From the NCBI RefSeq assembly GCF_001695575.1, contig NZ_LUAX01000007.1, positions 1,612,001 to 1,676,000 of the forward strand: DNA of 64,000 nucleotides. Direction: 5' to 3'. This document shows, in pieces, positions 24,634 through 33,960 of this stretch. Numbering within the stretch: the first letter of the stretch is position 1; each line of letters opens with the position of its first letter. A program made the position numbers and the translations under genes. This stretch comes from Vibrio europaeus (GTDB lineage Bacteria; Pseudomonadota; Gammaproteobacteria; Enterobacterales; Vibrionaceae). Under the pieces are notes generated by a model. It worked only from the letters and a program-made list of their open reading frames with translations, searched no databases and was not told where the DNA came from.

Positions 24634-25554
24634 TTGCGCTACCTCGTTCTCATCTCTACCTTTTTATCTACTGTAACGTATGCTGATGGCGAAGTTGATT
24701 ACTCCGATTGCCATAGTCAGCCAGATAGTGCAGAGATCCTCGACTCCGCTTTTAGCTATGTGAATACCAAGCTTTGTGAACCTGCGATTTGGTTTGATAG
24801 TTTTTTCGTTGATGAGCGAGTAGACCAAGACGCACGTGCTGGCAGCACTGTTCGTTGGAGAAATGATTTCTCTTATATAGAGGGTGAAGGCTACAAGTTT
24901 AAGACTCGATTCAAAGCGCGCTTTCACTTACCTAAAGTAACCAAACGACTTAAGGTGGTTTTCGAATCGGATGAAGAAGATGACTTATTCGACTTGTTCC
25001 CGCAAACGAGCAAAGATGCCGAAAATACGTTTGGTCTTAGATACGATTGGCTAAGTAAAGAACGCTATAGTTTCAACGTTAAGGTCAATGCAAGACCGGG
25101 TATCGAAGGACGTTTTCGATATACATACCCTATCAATGATGAATGGTTACTGCGCGTGACTCAGAAGTTGTATCAGAAGAAAAGCGTAACGGGTGAATCT
25201 ACCGATATTGACTTAGATTATTCAATCAACCGCGACTTCTTGCTTCGCTGGAGCAACTACGCTCAGTGGGAAAGCGATATCAAGGGCTGGGAAGTAGGTA
25301 CAGGGTTTACACTCTATCAGCATATTTCCGACCATCAGGCTCTTAGTTATCAATTAAGTACCACGGGAACTAACCGACCTTTCCATTACATTACCAATAC
25401 TCACGCCTCCGTGACTTATCGACAGAATGTATGGCGCACTTGGCTGTTTTACGAGTTGATCCCTGAGTACAACTGGAATCGTGAAGAAGATACACAAAGA
25501 GAAGGTGAAGCAAAAATGACGTTTAGATTAGAAATCCTGTTCAATAATATTTAG
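24634..25554 (+). CDS. Exported beta-rich outer-membrane-type protein
   Basis: A 306-residue protein with a signal peptide (RYLVLISTFLSTVTYA) and a body of alternating strands (for example RWRNDFSYIEGEGYKFKTRF, YSFNVKVNARPGIEGRFRYT, WLFYELIPEYNWN) ending in MTFRLEILFNNI. This suits an outer-membrane barrel; a Vibrio hypothetical with no function I can name. The start is TTG: an in-frame stop lies two codons upstream, and the ATG at 24629 is in another frame. Two early cysteines (SDCHS, TKLCEP) may form a disulfide. Confidence 0.72.
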   Translation: MRYLVLISTFLSTVTYADGEVDYSDCHSQPDSAEILDSAFSYVNTKLCEPAIWFDSFFVDERVDQDARAGSTVRWRNDFSYIEGEGYKFKTRFKARFHLPKVTKRLKVVFESDEEDDLFDLFPQTSKDAENTFGLRYDWLSKERYSFNVKVNARPGIEGRFRYTYPINDEWLLRVTQKLYQKKSVTGESTDIDLDYSINRDFLLRWSNYAQWESDIKGWEVGTGFTLYQHISDHQALSYQLSTTGTNRPFHYITNTHASVTYRQNVWRTWLFYELIPEYNWNREEDTQREGEAKMTFRLEILFNNI

Positions 25555-25587
25555 CGCCAGAATAATTGCCGGCGCTATGAGTTTTTA

Positions 25588-26313
25588 CTATTCGTTTTCT
25601 AGCACTACACGAGCGTTTTGAGCCTGAATAGGTCGATTGTTTTTCCCCATTACTTGTTTAAATAGTTTCGTTTGCTCCTGACTCAGTGTCTGTGCTTGTT
25701 TCAAAACGAACCAGCGCACGCCTTCCGAGCAAGGCGGTGTTGTTAACGAGCCGTTAAAGCGATAGTAATGCTCGATATCCGGGATCATATCCGCTACGTT
25801 AATAGAATGATTCAACGTAACAGTTTGGCCTGACTTTGGTGACGTCTCTAATAAAGTGGCGATTTCACTATTGCTAGTTGGAGACGTGTTATACATAACA
25901 GCCAGCACTGCTAGGTTGCCATTACTGTCCGCGTTTACGAAATGAGCTTCGAGTGGAAAGCTTTGGCTCTTGATTAGGTTTTCTGATGGTGTATGAAAGT
26001 GAAACTGAATGAGGTTAAATGCCTTGCCATCAACGGTGAAAGTATTATCTCCTTCAACCACTCCTTGCAGCGTATGCCCATTGTTGGTCAGTGCAGTGAC
26101 CTTTCCAGAATAATCAAGATTTAACTCTGCGATGTTTGCCGTAACTTCATCTTTAACGTCGATTGGGCTTTGGTTCTTTCCAGATTGGCACTCTGCACCA
26201 AACTCCCCCCAGTGCTGTGGTCCGGTATCTCCTTCATAACTCCATTGTGCAGAATGAGCTGTAGTACCGACTAATGCTGTTGCTAAGCCAATTGATAATA
26301 GTGTTTTGTTCAT
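25588..26313 (-). CDS. cah: Periplasmic alpha-type carbonic anhydrase
   Basis: A 241-residue exported enzyme (signal peptide cut after THSA) interconverting CO2 and bicarbonate in the periplasm. Alpha-class features: PQHWGEFGAECQSGKNQSPI, zinc-binding histidines in QFHFHTPSEN and EAHFVNADSNG, YRFNGSLTTPPCSEGVRWFV, and a conserved disulfide pair (ECQ and PPC). Complete. Could help supply bicarbonate in seawater or low-CO2 conditions (inference). Confidence 0.95.
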   Translation of the reverse strand: MNKTLLSIGLATALVGTTAHSAQWSYEGDTGPQHWGEFGAECQSGKNQSPIDVKDEVTANIAELNLDYSGKVTALTNNGHTLQGVVEGDNTFTVDGKAFNLIQFHFHTPSENLIKSQSFPLEAHFVNADSNGNLAVLAVMYNTSPTSNSEIATLLETSPKSGQTVTLNHSINVADMIPDIEHYYRFNGSLTTPPCSEGVRWFVLKQAQTLSQEQTKLFKQVMGKNNRPIQAQNARVVLENE

Positions 26314-26475
26314 TTTTATTCCTATAGATCACTAACGTTGACGATCATAATACGTTGGTGAGAAATGCCATGAACAGATAGAAAACTATGATTACCTACA
26401 ATAGTTGGAAGCAGGTGCAAAGGAATTGAAATCTATATAAATATCAACAGATTATTATGAGAGTTGACGCTATTT

Positions 26476-27579
26476 TTAGCTTTGTTTGGCGAGCATATAC
26501 CGAGTGCTACGCCCTGCACCTGATTTTACTAAACATCCCTGCTCTACTAAGGCTGTTAAATGTCGAGTCGCTGTTGGTTTACTGACTTTCGCTACTTTGT
26601 GATATTGAGAGGTATTAATACCATCAACAAAATCACCATCAAGCATTCGATTAAGAACCTTTGCTTGCTCTGACGTCAATTGAGTCTGATCTACGTCTCG
26701 CCAGAAATTGGTTTTAAACACAGTTTGTTGAATCTCTTTTAAGACTTCATCAAAGGTTTCATTCAAGACGTCAAGAAACCATACCACCCAGTCCGTAATA
26801 TCGACATTACCCTTCTGCGTTTTTTCTAGAATTTGATAGTAACTTTTTCGATTCGCCAATATACCTACTGACATCGCATAGAAACGAACTGATTGCTGAT
26901 CCGCTTGAGCTAGAGCCAAATCGGTTAACAAACGCGTGATTCGCCCATTGCCATCATCGAGTGGGTGCAGAGTAACAAACCACAGGTGTGTGATGGCTGC
27001 TCGAAGCAATGGATCCAAAGTCGTGTTTTGCTTTGAATGATTGAACCAAGCCACGAACTGGTCGAGCTCCGTATCAAGCCTCTCTCTCCCCGGTGCTTCA
27101 AAGTGAACAACTGGCCTATCGATTCGCCCGGACACTACCTGCATAGGCGCAGTCCCTCGGAGTTGACCGCCAACAACAGGGTTGAATAGCGTGTAACCGT
27201 CAGGGAAAAGCCTATCGTGCCAGTGTAGGATTCTTTCTATGGTAAGAGGAGCATCAAGGTTATCGACAGCATCTAGCATAATCTCGGCAAGCCCATCTGT
27301 TTGCTCTGTCGTTGGGAAAGGTCGCTCTTCTGTCAAACCAAGTTTGTTCGCGAGCGAAGAACGAACTGAAAATGCATTCAGCTTTTCACCTTCAATCGCA
27401 CTAGAATGGACGATGTTGGCTAACAAGGTATCAAGCATACTTTTGTTCTGATCTTGAGGCTGGCTAGTCATCCTACCCAGTAAGATACCTTGGTTTAGTC
27501 GTGTCTTCCTAAGCAATGGATCTACGACCGCTTCATCCCAATAAAAGTGAGGCCAATTTTTTTGCTCCCAGATCCACAT
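26476..27579 (-). CDS. Class II Fic protein (AMP transferase family) with C-terminal winged helix
   Basis: A 367-residue protein. N-terminal DUF4172-type part (MWIWEQKNWPHFYWDE) contains the inhibitory helix motif SSAIEGE (S/TxxxEG), placing it in class II. The core motif HPLDDGNGRITRLL carries the catalytic His and the anion-binding loop; the usual Phe is Leu. The C-terminus (about residues 305-367; KVSKPTATRHLTALVEQGCL) is a winged helix that should bind DNA. Three tandem palindromes start 11 bases upstream of its ATG, so autoregulation by this domain is likely (inference). Target protein unknown; no antitoxin gene is adjacent. Confidence 0.9.
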   Translation of the reverse strand: MWIWEQKNWPHFYWDEAVVDPLLRKTRLNQGILLGRMTSQPQDQNKSMLDTLLANIVHSSAIEGEKLNAFSVRSSLANKLGLTEERPFPTTEQTDGLAEIMLDAVDNLDAPLTIERILHWHDRLFPDGYTLFNPVVGGQLRGTAPMQVVSGRIDRPVVHFEAPGRERLDTELDQFVAWFNHSKQNTTLDPLLRAAITHLWFVTLHPLDDGNGRITRLLTDLALAQADQQSVRFYAMSVGILANRKSYYQILEKTQKGNVDITDWVVWFLDVLNETFDEVLKEIQQTVFKTNFWRDVDQTQLTSEQAKVLNRMLDGDFVDGINTSQYHKVAKVSKPTATRHLTALVEQGCLVKSGAGRSTRYMLAKQS

Positions 27580-27589
27580 AACAACACCT

Positions 27590-27686
27590 TGATTCGAAAA
27601 TTGCCCTTATTCAACTCATATTATGATTTGAATAACTAAATTATTCAAATCATATAGTGATTTGTTTAGGTTCCTTATTCGAATCA
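27590..27686. repeat. Three tandem palindromic operators upstream of fic (34-bp period)
   Basis: Units at 27590-27618, 27624-27652 and 27658-27686. Each is a 12-base arm, 5-base spacer and 12-base arm of form TGATTYGAATAA...TTATTCRAATCA. Unit 2 is perfect and extends to 14-base arms. The 5-base inter-unit spacers (TATTA, TATAG) are alike. They overlap the likely promoter and leader of fic. Confidence 0.85.
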
Positions 27687-27734
27687 CCCGTTAACTAGAA
27701 ATGGGAAAATCTACAAGGCACTATTGCTGGATAC

Positions 27735-27766
27735 AAAAAAGACGCCTCGATTTAACTCGAGGCGTC
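27735..27766 (-). terminator. Terminator of the kbl-tdh operon
   Basis: GACGCCTCGA pairs with TCGAGGCGTC (loop TTTAAC), with six T on the minus strand. Confidence 0.88.
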
Positions 27767-27872
27767 ATTCAGTTTCTGGGGCATTTCTAAGTGCAAATCA
27801 GGGCTATTTTTGCTGTTCACTGTCCGGATAACCAGTTAGCTAGCAACATGCCATAATCAGCCTAGTATTTCC

Positions 27873-28904
27873 CTACTCCCAATCTAGGATAACTTTTCCT
27901 GACTTACCGCTACGCATAGCGTCAAAGCCTTGTTGGAAATCATCAATCTTGTAGTGGTGAGTGATAATTGGCGTTAGATCTAGACCTGACTGGATCAATG
28001 AAGCCATCTTGTACCATGTCTCAAACATTTCACGACCATAGATGCCTTTGATCACCAAACCTTTAAAGATCACTTGGTTCCAATCGATACCCATATCTGA
28101 TGGTGGGATACCTAGTAGTGCAATACGACCACCGTGATTCATTGTTTTAAGCATCGAGTTGAATGCAGAAGGTACGCCAGACATTTCAAGACCAACATCA
28201 AAGCCTTCTGTCATGCCAAGCTCTTCCATAACGTCTTCAAGCTTTTGCTCAGCAACGTTTACTGCGCGAGTCACGCCCATCTTACGAGCTAGATCTAAGC
28301 GGTATTCGTTAACGTCAGTAATGACAACGTGTCGAGCACCAACGTGTTTAGCGACTGCCGCCGCCATGATACCGATAGGACCAGCGCCAGTAATTAGAAC
28401 GTCTTCACCAACAAGATCAAAAGACAGTGCCGTATGAACAGCGTTACCAAACGGGTCAAAGATCGAGGCTAAATCGTCTGAGATACCTTCTGGGATCTTA
28501 AATGCGTTAAATGCAGGAATAACAAGATATTCAGCAAATGCACCTTCACGGTTAACACCCACGCCGACCGTATTACGACATAAGTGTGTACGACCGCCAC
28601 GACAGTTACGACAGTGACCACAGGTAATATGGCCTTCACCTGATACGCGATCGCCAATTTCAAAGCCGCGAACTTCTTGGCCGATACCAACAACTTCACC
28701 CACGTATTCATGGCCGACAACCATAGGCACAGGGATAGTGTTTTGCGACCACTCATCCCAGTTGTAAATGTGCACGTCAGTGCCACAAATTGCCGTTTTC
28801 TTAATACGAATAAGAAGATCATTGTGACCAAGCTCTGGCTTGTCCACTTCTGTCATCCAAATGCCTTCTTCAGGCTTAAGTTTTGATAGTGCTTTGATTT
28901 TCAT
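27873..28904 (-). CDS. tdh: L-threonine 3-dehydrogenase
   Basis: A 343-residue zinc-dependent medium-chain dehydrogenase oxidising threonine to 2-amino-3-ketobutyrate with NAD+. Motifs: catalytic zinc Cys in [32 protein letters not shown] (GHE), the structural zinc cluster [15 protein letters not shown] and the Rossmann loop [20 protein letters not shown]. Start ATG overlaps the kbl stop by one base (TAATG), so translation is coupled. Confidence 0.97.
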   Translation of the reverse strand: MKIKALSKLKPEEGIWMTEVDKPELGHNDLLIRIKKTAICGTDVHIYNWDEWSQNTIPVPMVVGHEYVGEVVGIGQEVRGFEIGDRVSGEGHITCGHCRNCRGGRTHLCRNTVGVGVNREGAFAEYLVIPAFNAFKIPEGISDDLASIFDPFGNAVHTALSFDLVGEDVLITGAGPIGIMAAAVAKHVGARHVVITDVNEYRLDLARKMGVTRAVNVAEQKLEDVMEELGMTEGFDVGLEMSGVPSAFNSMLKTMNHGGRIALLGIPPSDMGIDWNQVIFKGLVIKGIYGREMFETWYKMASLIQSGLDLTPIITHHYKIDDFQQGFDAMRSGKSGKVILDWE

Positions 28905-30100
28905 TACTTAATGATCTCCATGTCGCGACCTACTTCGATAAATGCATCGATCGCTCGGTCTAGCTGCTCACGTGAGTGCGCCGCTGACATTTGTGTACGG
29001 ATACGAGCTTGACCTTTTGGTACTACTGGGAATGAGAACCCTACAACATAGATACCTTTTTCCAGGGCGCGCTCTGCAAACTCAGCGGCTACCTTAGCGT
29101 CGCCAAGCATGATAGGAATGATTGCATGGTCTGCACCACCCATAGTGAAGCCTGCCTCTTCCATACGTGTACGGAAGTGCGCAGCGTTTTCCCATAGTTG
29201 GTCACGTAGGTCGCCGCTTTGCTCTAGAAGGTCTAAGACGCGGATAGAAGCGTTAACAATGGCCGGTGCAACAGAGTTCGAGAACAAGTAAGGACGCGAG
29301 CGCTGACGTAGCCAATCGATGACTTCTGCTTTACCAGATGTATAACCACCTGAAGCACCACCCATCGCTTTACCTAGCGTACCCGTAATAATGTCGATGC
29401 GGTCAACAACATCATGGTATTCGTGTGTACCCGCGCCAGTTTTACCCATAAAACCAACAGCGTGAGAATCATCAACCATAGTCAATGCGCCGTACTTATC
29501 CGCAAGGTCACAGATAGCTGGAAGGTTTGCTACCACACCGTCCATAGAGAACACACCGTCAGTGACGATAAGAATATGACGAGCACCCGCTTCTTTAGCT
29601 GCGATAAGTTGCTGCTCTAGTTCTTCCATATTGTTGTTCGAGTAGCGGAAACGCATAGCTTTACACAGACGAACACCGTCAATGATTGAAGCGTGATTCA
29701 GAGCGTCAGAAATGATCGCATCTTCTTTACCTAGAATAGTTTCAAACAGACCTGCGTTTGCATCGAAACAAGAGGTGTACAGGATAGTATCTTCTTTACC
29801 TAGGAACTTAGACAGTTTTTGTTCTAGTTCTTTATGGATGTCTTGAGTACCACAGATAAAGCGAACAGAAGCCATACCGAAACCGTGTACGTCCATGCCC
29901 TGCTTACCCGCTTCAATTAGCTCTGGGTGGTTTGCTAAACCAAGGTAGTTGTTTGCACAGAAGTTAAGTACTTCTTCACCAGTAGAGATCTTAACAGCCG
30001 CTTGCTGCTGAGACGTAACCACACGCTCTGACTTGTAAAGACCTTCAGCCTTTACTTCTTCAATTTGGTTTTGAATCTGTTCGTAGAATGCAGAAGACAT
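28904..30100 (-). CDS. kbl: 2-amino-3-ketobutyrate CoA ligase
   Basis: A 398-residue PLP enzyme of the alpha-oxoamine synthase family, cleaving 2-amino-3-ketobutyrate with CoA to glycine and acetyl-CoA. The lysine that binds PLP is in [18 protein letters not shown]; the substrate loop is [21 protein letters not shown] use the ATG giving [18 protein letters not shown] lies seven bases upstream and the length equals E. coli Kbl (398). The longer frame adds [10 protein letters not shown], which contains the ribosome site itself. First gene of the operon. Confidence 0.97.
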   Translation of the reverse strand: MSSAFYEQIQNQIEEVKAEGLYKSERVVTSQQQAAVKISTGEEVLNFCANNYLGLANHPELIEAGKQGMDVHGFGMASVRFICGTQDIHKELEQKLSKFLGKEDTILYTSCFDANAGLFETILGKEDAIISDALNHASIIDGVRLCKAMRFRYSNNNMEELEQQLIAAKEAGARHILIVTDGVFSMDGVVANLPAICDLADKYGALTMVDDSHAVGFMGKTGAGTHEYHDVVDRIDIITGTLGKAMGGASGGYTSGKAEVIDWLRQRSRPYLFSNSVAPAIVNASIRVLDLLEQSGDLRDQLWENAAHFRTRMEEAGFTMGGADHAIIPIMLGDAKVAAEFAERALEKGIYVVGFSFPVVPKGQARIRTQMSAAHSREQLDRAIDAFIEVGRDMEIIK

Positions 30101-30292
30101 TTCAAATTCCTTCCTAGTTATTATGCGCATTGCTTATTGTAGGGTTCTAGCCGATTGCTAGAGCCAAAATCTGATGTTGTAAGTGTAATTCAAGCACGTG
30201 TTTTTCATTATCCCGTTAGTTGGAAAAACATTATTGAATCCAAGGCACAAATAATGCTTTTTAATGATGACCGTCACATTTACAAGGTATAA

Positions 30293-30322
30293 AATGGCTT
30301 CAAATAATTATTTGAAGCCATT
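30293..30322. promoter_or_regulatory. Perfect 30-bp palindrome before the LysR gene
   Basis: Left arm AATGGCTTCAAATAA, right arm TTATTTGAAGCCATT, no spacer, ending three bases before the ATG at 30326. A TATAAA sequence overlaps its left edge (30289-30294). It could be an operator or a leader hairpin that hides the start region. Confidence 0.7.
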
Positions 30323-30325
30323 GAA

Positions 30326-31240
30326 ATGAAGAATACGAAGTTGATTGCGCTACTCCCCGATTTAGCGAGTTTTATTCTTATCGTTGATGAAGGCAGTTTT
30401 ACTGCTGCAGCTAAGATTCTCGATGTGACCCCTTCTGCACTAAGCAAATTGGTTACGCGACTAGAGACATCTCTTTCCGTCAAATTGTTCGAGCGCACTA
30501 CGCGTAAGCTGATAATCACCCACTCTGGTCAACAGGTATATGATCAGGCTTTAGTGATGGTTGATGCAGCAAAGCGAGCAGTAGAACTCTCTACGACAGA
30601 CCATCAAGATATGTCTGGAGCGTTAACCGTTGCAGCGCCAGAGGCATTCTTAAACTCAGTATTGCAGCCCCATGTTGTTCCGTTTTTGCAAAAGTACCCT
30701 GAAATACAGCTAAAACTGCGCGCTGCAGATGGAGAAATCGACCTAATCCGTGATGGAATCGATGTTGCGTTTAAACTGACGGATAAGCCTGACGAGAACT
30801 TGGTACTCAAAGAAGTCAGTAAAACCAACTTAGTTCTTTGTGCCAGCCCCGACTACATTGCCAAACGCGGGATGCCTAAACACCCAACAGAGCTGACTGA
30901 ACACGATTGCCTCTATCTCGCAGAAACCGACAGCGATCATATATGGGATTTCTTCAAAGAAGATGAGTATCACTCTGTGGGAGTCTCTGGTCGTTACGCG
31001 GTCAACCATTCACAGATGCGATTGACGGGCGTTAAAAATGCGCTAGGTATCGGCATTTTTCATGACTTTGTTGTCTCAGAGGCGATTGAAAACAACGAAG
31101 TGATTCCTGTACTCGCTGATTGGACGATAAAAAGTAACTATCATGGAGCAATCGCCATGCAATACCCGCAAAACAAATACATGCCAGCGCGATTGCGTGG
31201 ATTTATTGATTACATGACACAGCAACTGAGCGCAAAATAA
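30326..31240 (+). CDS. LysR-family regulator divergent from kbl-tdh
   Basis: A 304-residue LysR-type protein: N-terminal winged helix (FILIVDEGSFTAAAKILDVT, PSALSKLVTRLETSLSVKLF, ERTTRKL) and C-terminal effector-binding domain (about 95-300). Divergent arrangement with kbl-tdh makes it a candidate regulator of threonine degradation; effector unknown. The start codon follows a 30-bp palindrome, which leaves no obvious free ribosome site. Confidence 0.88.
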   Translation: MKNTKLIALLPDLASFILIVDEGSFTAAAKILDVTPSALSKLVTRLETSLSVKLFERTTRKLIITHSGQQVYDQALVMVDAAKRAVELSTTDHQDMSGALTVAAPEAFLNSVLQPHVVPFLQKYPEIQLKLRAADGEIDLIRDGIDVAFKLTDKPDENLVLKEVSKTNLVLCASPDYIAKRGMPKHPTELTEHDCLYLAETDSDHIWDFFKEDEYHSVGVSGRYAVNHSQMRLTGVKNALGIGIFHDFVVSEAIENNEVIPVLADWTIKSNYHGAIAMQYPQNKYMPARLRGFIDYMTQQLSAK

Positions 31241-31403
31241 TACCAATCGGGATAAATAGCTGATTAGATAATTGCGCAGGAAAAATCGCTTAGAGCAAGG
31301 CATAGATTGCAGATAGCTAGTTGATCTACCTACAAAATCTATAACACAGCTATCAGCGATTTTAACCAGCAAGAATGACAGATGTTTATTCTGGTTGGTA
31401 TAA
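31238..31403. repeat. MITE-like intergenic repeat with imperfect inverted ends
   Basis: About 165 bases with termini TAATACCAATCGGGATAAA and the inverted match TTTATTCTGGTTGGTATAA. It contains no gene and an internal partial dyad (AGCTGATTAG..., CTATCAGCGAT). Ends of this kind (ATACCAA...) are common in Vibrio intergenic repeats. Its left end coincides with the stop codon of the LysR gene. Confidence 0.6.
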
Positions 31404-31404
31404 G

Positions 31405-31428
31405 ACAAGCCCCGATTTCGGGGCTTGT
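31405..31428. terminator. Terminator between convergent genes
   Basis: ACAAGCCCCGA pairs perfectly with TCGGGGCTTGT (11 bp, 2-base centre). Short T tracts on both sides. Confidence 0.7.
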
Positions 31429-31431
31429 TGT

Positions 31432-32898
31432 TTATGACAAATAGGCTTTCAATTTTGGACTTCTTTTAACGAGCAACGTATCTAGGATTAACACGCTAAT
31501 GATGGTCACGCCAGCCAAAGGGAAAAGAACGCTCACCAATATTATTGTTGCAGCGCCAACTTTCCAAATGCCCTCTTGTTCGAAACGGGCTGGTACACCC
31601 AACTTATTCTGATTAGTCGGGCGACGCACCCACCACATCAAAGCCCCTGTGACTGAAATAACGATAAACGCTAGACAGAAGAAGACATTCAGCAATTTAT
31701 TTACGAGGCTTAAATCACCTTGGTGAAGTGAAACCCCTGCCGCCATAAGCTTAGCGACAACACTGTAATCATCCCAAGTAACGTCAATGAGCACTTCTCC
31801 AGTGTATTGGTCAAAGTGTGTCGTTCTATCTTTTCTTGGATCAGTGACGTCCCCCGCCATTGAGTTAGCAGATACAGTGTAAACGCCAGTCTCAGATTGA
31901 GGTAAATAGACTTTAAATTGGGTGAAGCCGAGTGATGTCGCTTTACTTACTATGCTATCGATTCCAACGCTCTGAGATGTATCAAAAGGTTGATCAGAAT
32001 GATGCTCGTGGTGCCCCCCATGATGCCCTTGCGATTCAGGCACTGCAGCGAGTTCTAAGTTCCAAGGCATTTCTTCCTCACTACCGTGGTTTAAGTCTGC
32101 GTGAATTAAAGAAGATTCCGGTTTCTCCCCCCACGTGTAATAGGTAGGAAATGTATTCCAACCTTGGACCATTTTGGCGCCCCATACCCCTGCCCATGCG
32201 AGACCTGAAAGTAGAAACAGCAGTAAAACGATCGAAAGTGTTCCTCCTAAATTGGCGTGAAGATCTCGCATTAGAACACGCGACCCACTACGGATACGTA
32301 CTTTGAGAAAACCCGCCTTAGTCGCATTATCTTTTGGTAACCAAAGATAAGTGCCGCTGACTAACAGCAGAATGCCTAAACTCGCAGACACTTCAATCAA
32401 GTAATCTCCCGATTGTCCAATCAGCAATGTTCCATGGATATCATTAGCAAGTTGATACCAACTGTCACTGCGATCGATTTCGCCTAGAACTTCACCGGAG
32501 TATGGATTGACCGTCACTAAAACAGACTTACCATCTTCATGCCTAACATTAAACCTGTTCGCCTTGGTACTTGATTCAGACGCTACGAATTGGGTGATTT
32601 GTGAGTCGGGATACTTTTCCTTGACTGAACGCAGTTGAATGGAAGGCGGTAGAGCTTGCGCCTGTGGATCAACTGTGATGATTTCACTGTATCTTGCTTG
32701 TTCAATTTCGTCATCAAATAGCATCACAAGCCCAGTGAGACTTAACATGAGCATAAATGGGATAACGAAAAGACCTGCATAGAAGTGCCAACGCCATGTG
32801 AGAAAATAACGAGCTTTTGCTTTAACCTTGTTTGAGTCGTCACTTTGAGATGAACGTAGTGAGCTCTTAGGTTGAGTCTGAGATTGACTACCCAACAT
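31432..32898 (-). CDS. PepSY-associated membrane protein (reductase-like)
   Basis: A 488-residue inner-membrane protein of the PepSY_TM family: first helix WRWHFYAGLFVIPFMLMLSL, PepSY-like periplasmic segments (QITQFVASESSTKANRFNVR; VTVNPYSGEVLGEIDRSDSW), the heme-type region ANDIHGTLLIGQSGDYLIE, RDLHANLGGTLSIVLLLFLL, a His-rich loop (HHGGHHEHHSDQ) and further helices near the C-terminus. Related proteins act in ferric-siderophore or metal reduction. I chose the ATG giving MLGSQSQ because AAGGA precedes it; the longer frame adds 14 residues. The His cluster suggests metal handling. Confidence 0.83.
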   Translation of the reverse strand: MLGSQSQTQPKSSLRSSQSDDSNKVKAKARYFLTWRWHFYAGLFVIPFMLMLSLTGLVMLFDDEIEQARYSEIITVDPQAQALPPSIQLRSVKEKYPDSQITQFVASESSTKANRFNVRHEDGKSVLVTVNPYSGEVLGEIDRSDSWYQLANDIHGTLLIGQSGDYLIEVSASLGILLLVSGTYLWLPKDNATKAGFLKVRIRSGSRVLMRDLHANLGGTLSIVLLLFLLSGLAWAGVWGAKMVQGWNTFPTYYTWGEKPESSLIHADLNHGSEEEMPWNLELAAVPESQGHHGGHHEHHSDQPFDTSQSVGIDSIVSKATSLGFTQFKVYLPQSETGVYTVSANSMAGDVTDPRKDRTTHFDQYTGEVLIDVTWDDYSVVAKLMAAGVSLHQGDLSLVNKLLNVFFCLAFIVISVTGALMWWVRRPTNQNKLGVPARFEQEGIWKVGAATIILVSVLFPLAGVTIISVLILDTLLVKRSPKLKAYLS

Positions 32899-33007
32899 TA
32901 CAATTTCCTTTTTGAGCGCACAGCAAAAACCTCGAAACATTATCGAGTCTTCATTTAGTGCTGAGCTTTACTTTACTAAGTGGCTTATCTAGCCTTTGTT
33001 ATTTGAT

Positions 33008-33373
33008 TTATATGAAGTGGTATAAAGGTAATGCAGGTGGCGCTCGGGGGATAGCGAGCTGAAATCGTTCACTTAGAGCCAAATAAGCGTACGAGTCGAA
33101 TGTCGCTATCGATGTTCTTCTAGAGTGAGTGGGTGTTGGAAGTGTGTCTTGGTGGAAGCTTGAGAAGTGACTAAATGGACAAGGCTTACTGTGCTGAGTT
33201 TCAACCTTTCCCTCTTCGACTTGGACTAGCTCAAAGCCATTGATAGTACAAAGTGTCGCCCACACGCCAGCACTGGCACCATGAGCATTGATGACAGGCA
33301 TCAAAGTCACAAGTACCCAACTTAGGGTACTTGCGATTAGCATAGTTCGCTTGAAGCTTGATGTCCGTATCAT
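33008..33373 (-). CDS. DUF2946-like small membrane protein
   Basis: A 121-residue protein starting MIRTSSFKRTMLIASTLSWV, with one N-terminal membrane segment or signal anchor and a mature part with CTINGFELVQV and a CPFSHFSSFHQD segment. This resembles the DUF2946 family often found beside PepSY and copper/iron transport genes. An upstream TTG would add four residues; GAGAG before the ATG favours 33373. A palindrome overlaps its ribosome site. Function unknown; metal-related role inferred from the neighbour. Confidence 0.65.
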   Translation of the reverse strand: MIRTSSFKRTMLIASTLSWVLVTLMPVINAHGASAGVWATLCTINGFELVQVEEGKVETQHSKPCPFSHFSSFHQDTLPTPTHSRRTSIATFDSYAYLALSERFQLAIPRAPPALPLYHFI

Positions 33374-33377
33374 AGTC

Positions 33378-33397
33378 ACTCTCAATCAATTGAGAGT
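33378..33397. promoter_or_regulatory. Palindrome over the ribosome site of the DUF2946 gene
   Basis: ACTCTCAAT, CA, ATTGAGAGT: perfect 9-bp arms, five bases from the start codon. Operator or leader hairpin. Confidence 0.5.
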
Positions 33398-33495
33398 AAA
33401 TATATAACCTTTTACTAACAAACTCAGTAAGGCTCGCTAAAAAACCTAACAAGGATCATGGTATTAGCACTGCCAATTCGAAATTTGCTGACTTA

Positions 33496-33879
33496 TTAGC
33501 CGAACAGCTTGCTCCAAATACTTGGGTTACGTTTATCGTGGTATTCCTCTCGAAGAGCATCGACGGTTTTTAACTCAGATTTTGCCGCTTCTAGATCGCC
33601 CGAGTCTAGTTTCTTCTCAACAGAATCAAGCGCTACGGAAAGCTTACTAAAGCCCTCAAAATAAATATCAAATTTCTCAGGTGGGTAATTACCGCGCTTA
33701 GACTGCTCGACTAACTCAGAAAGGTTACTTACAGCAGATTTCATCTCGCTAACTTCGGTCGCTTCAGCGGCATGTTTAAACTCTACTTTCATCTGCTTCA
33801 TTGCAGCTTTAAGATCAAAATCACTCGCAAAAGCTTGTGCTGACATAGCTAAGGCTAAAACTGGGAATAACTTTCTCAT
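33496..33879 (-). CDS. cybC: Soluble cytochrome b562
   Basis: A 127-residue periplasmic protein: signal peptide MRKLFPVLALAMSAQAFA, then a four-helix bundle. The axial heme ligands should be the Met in DLKAAMKQMKVEF near the mature N-terminus and the His in LREEYHDKRN near the C-terminus, as in E. coli cytochrome b562. The longer frame upstream (MLTKFSTLPVPIPTQKKNI) would spoil the signal peptide, so I use the internal ATG. Physiological partner unknown in the family. Confidence 0.86.
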   Translation of the reverse strand: MRKLFPVLALAMSAQAFASDFDLKAAMKQMKVEFKHAAEATEVSEMKSAVSNLSELVEQSKRGNYPPEKFDIYFEGFSKLSVALDSVEKKLDSGDLEAAKSELKTVDALREEYHDKRNPSIWSKLFG

Positions 33880-33960
33880 TATATTTTTCTTTTGTGTGGG
33901 AATAGGAACAGGGAGTGTACTGAATTTAGTCAGCACACTAGAAGCGAATATTGTATCAAC

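Noticed and set aside
27590-27686. Tandem 34-bp repeats as a CRISPR array or loxP-like recombination sites
   Set aside because: Spacers are only five bases and alike, there are no cas genes, and no Cre-like recombinase is adjacent; an operator array fits better.
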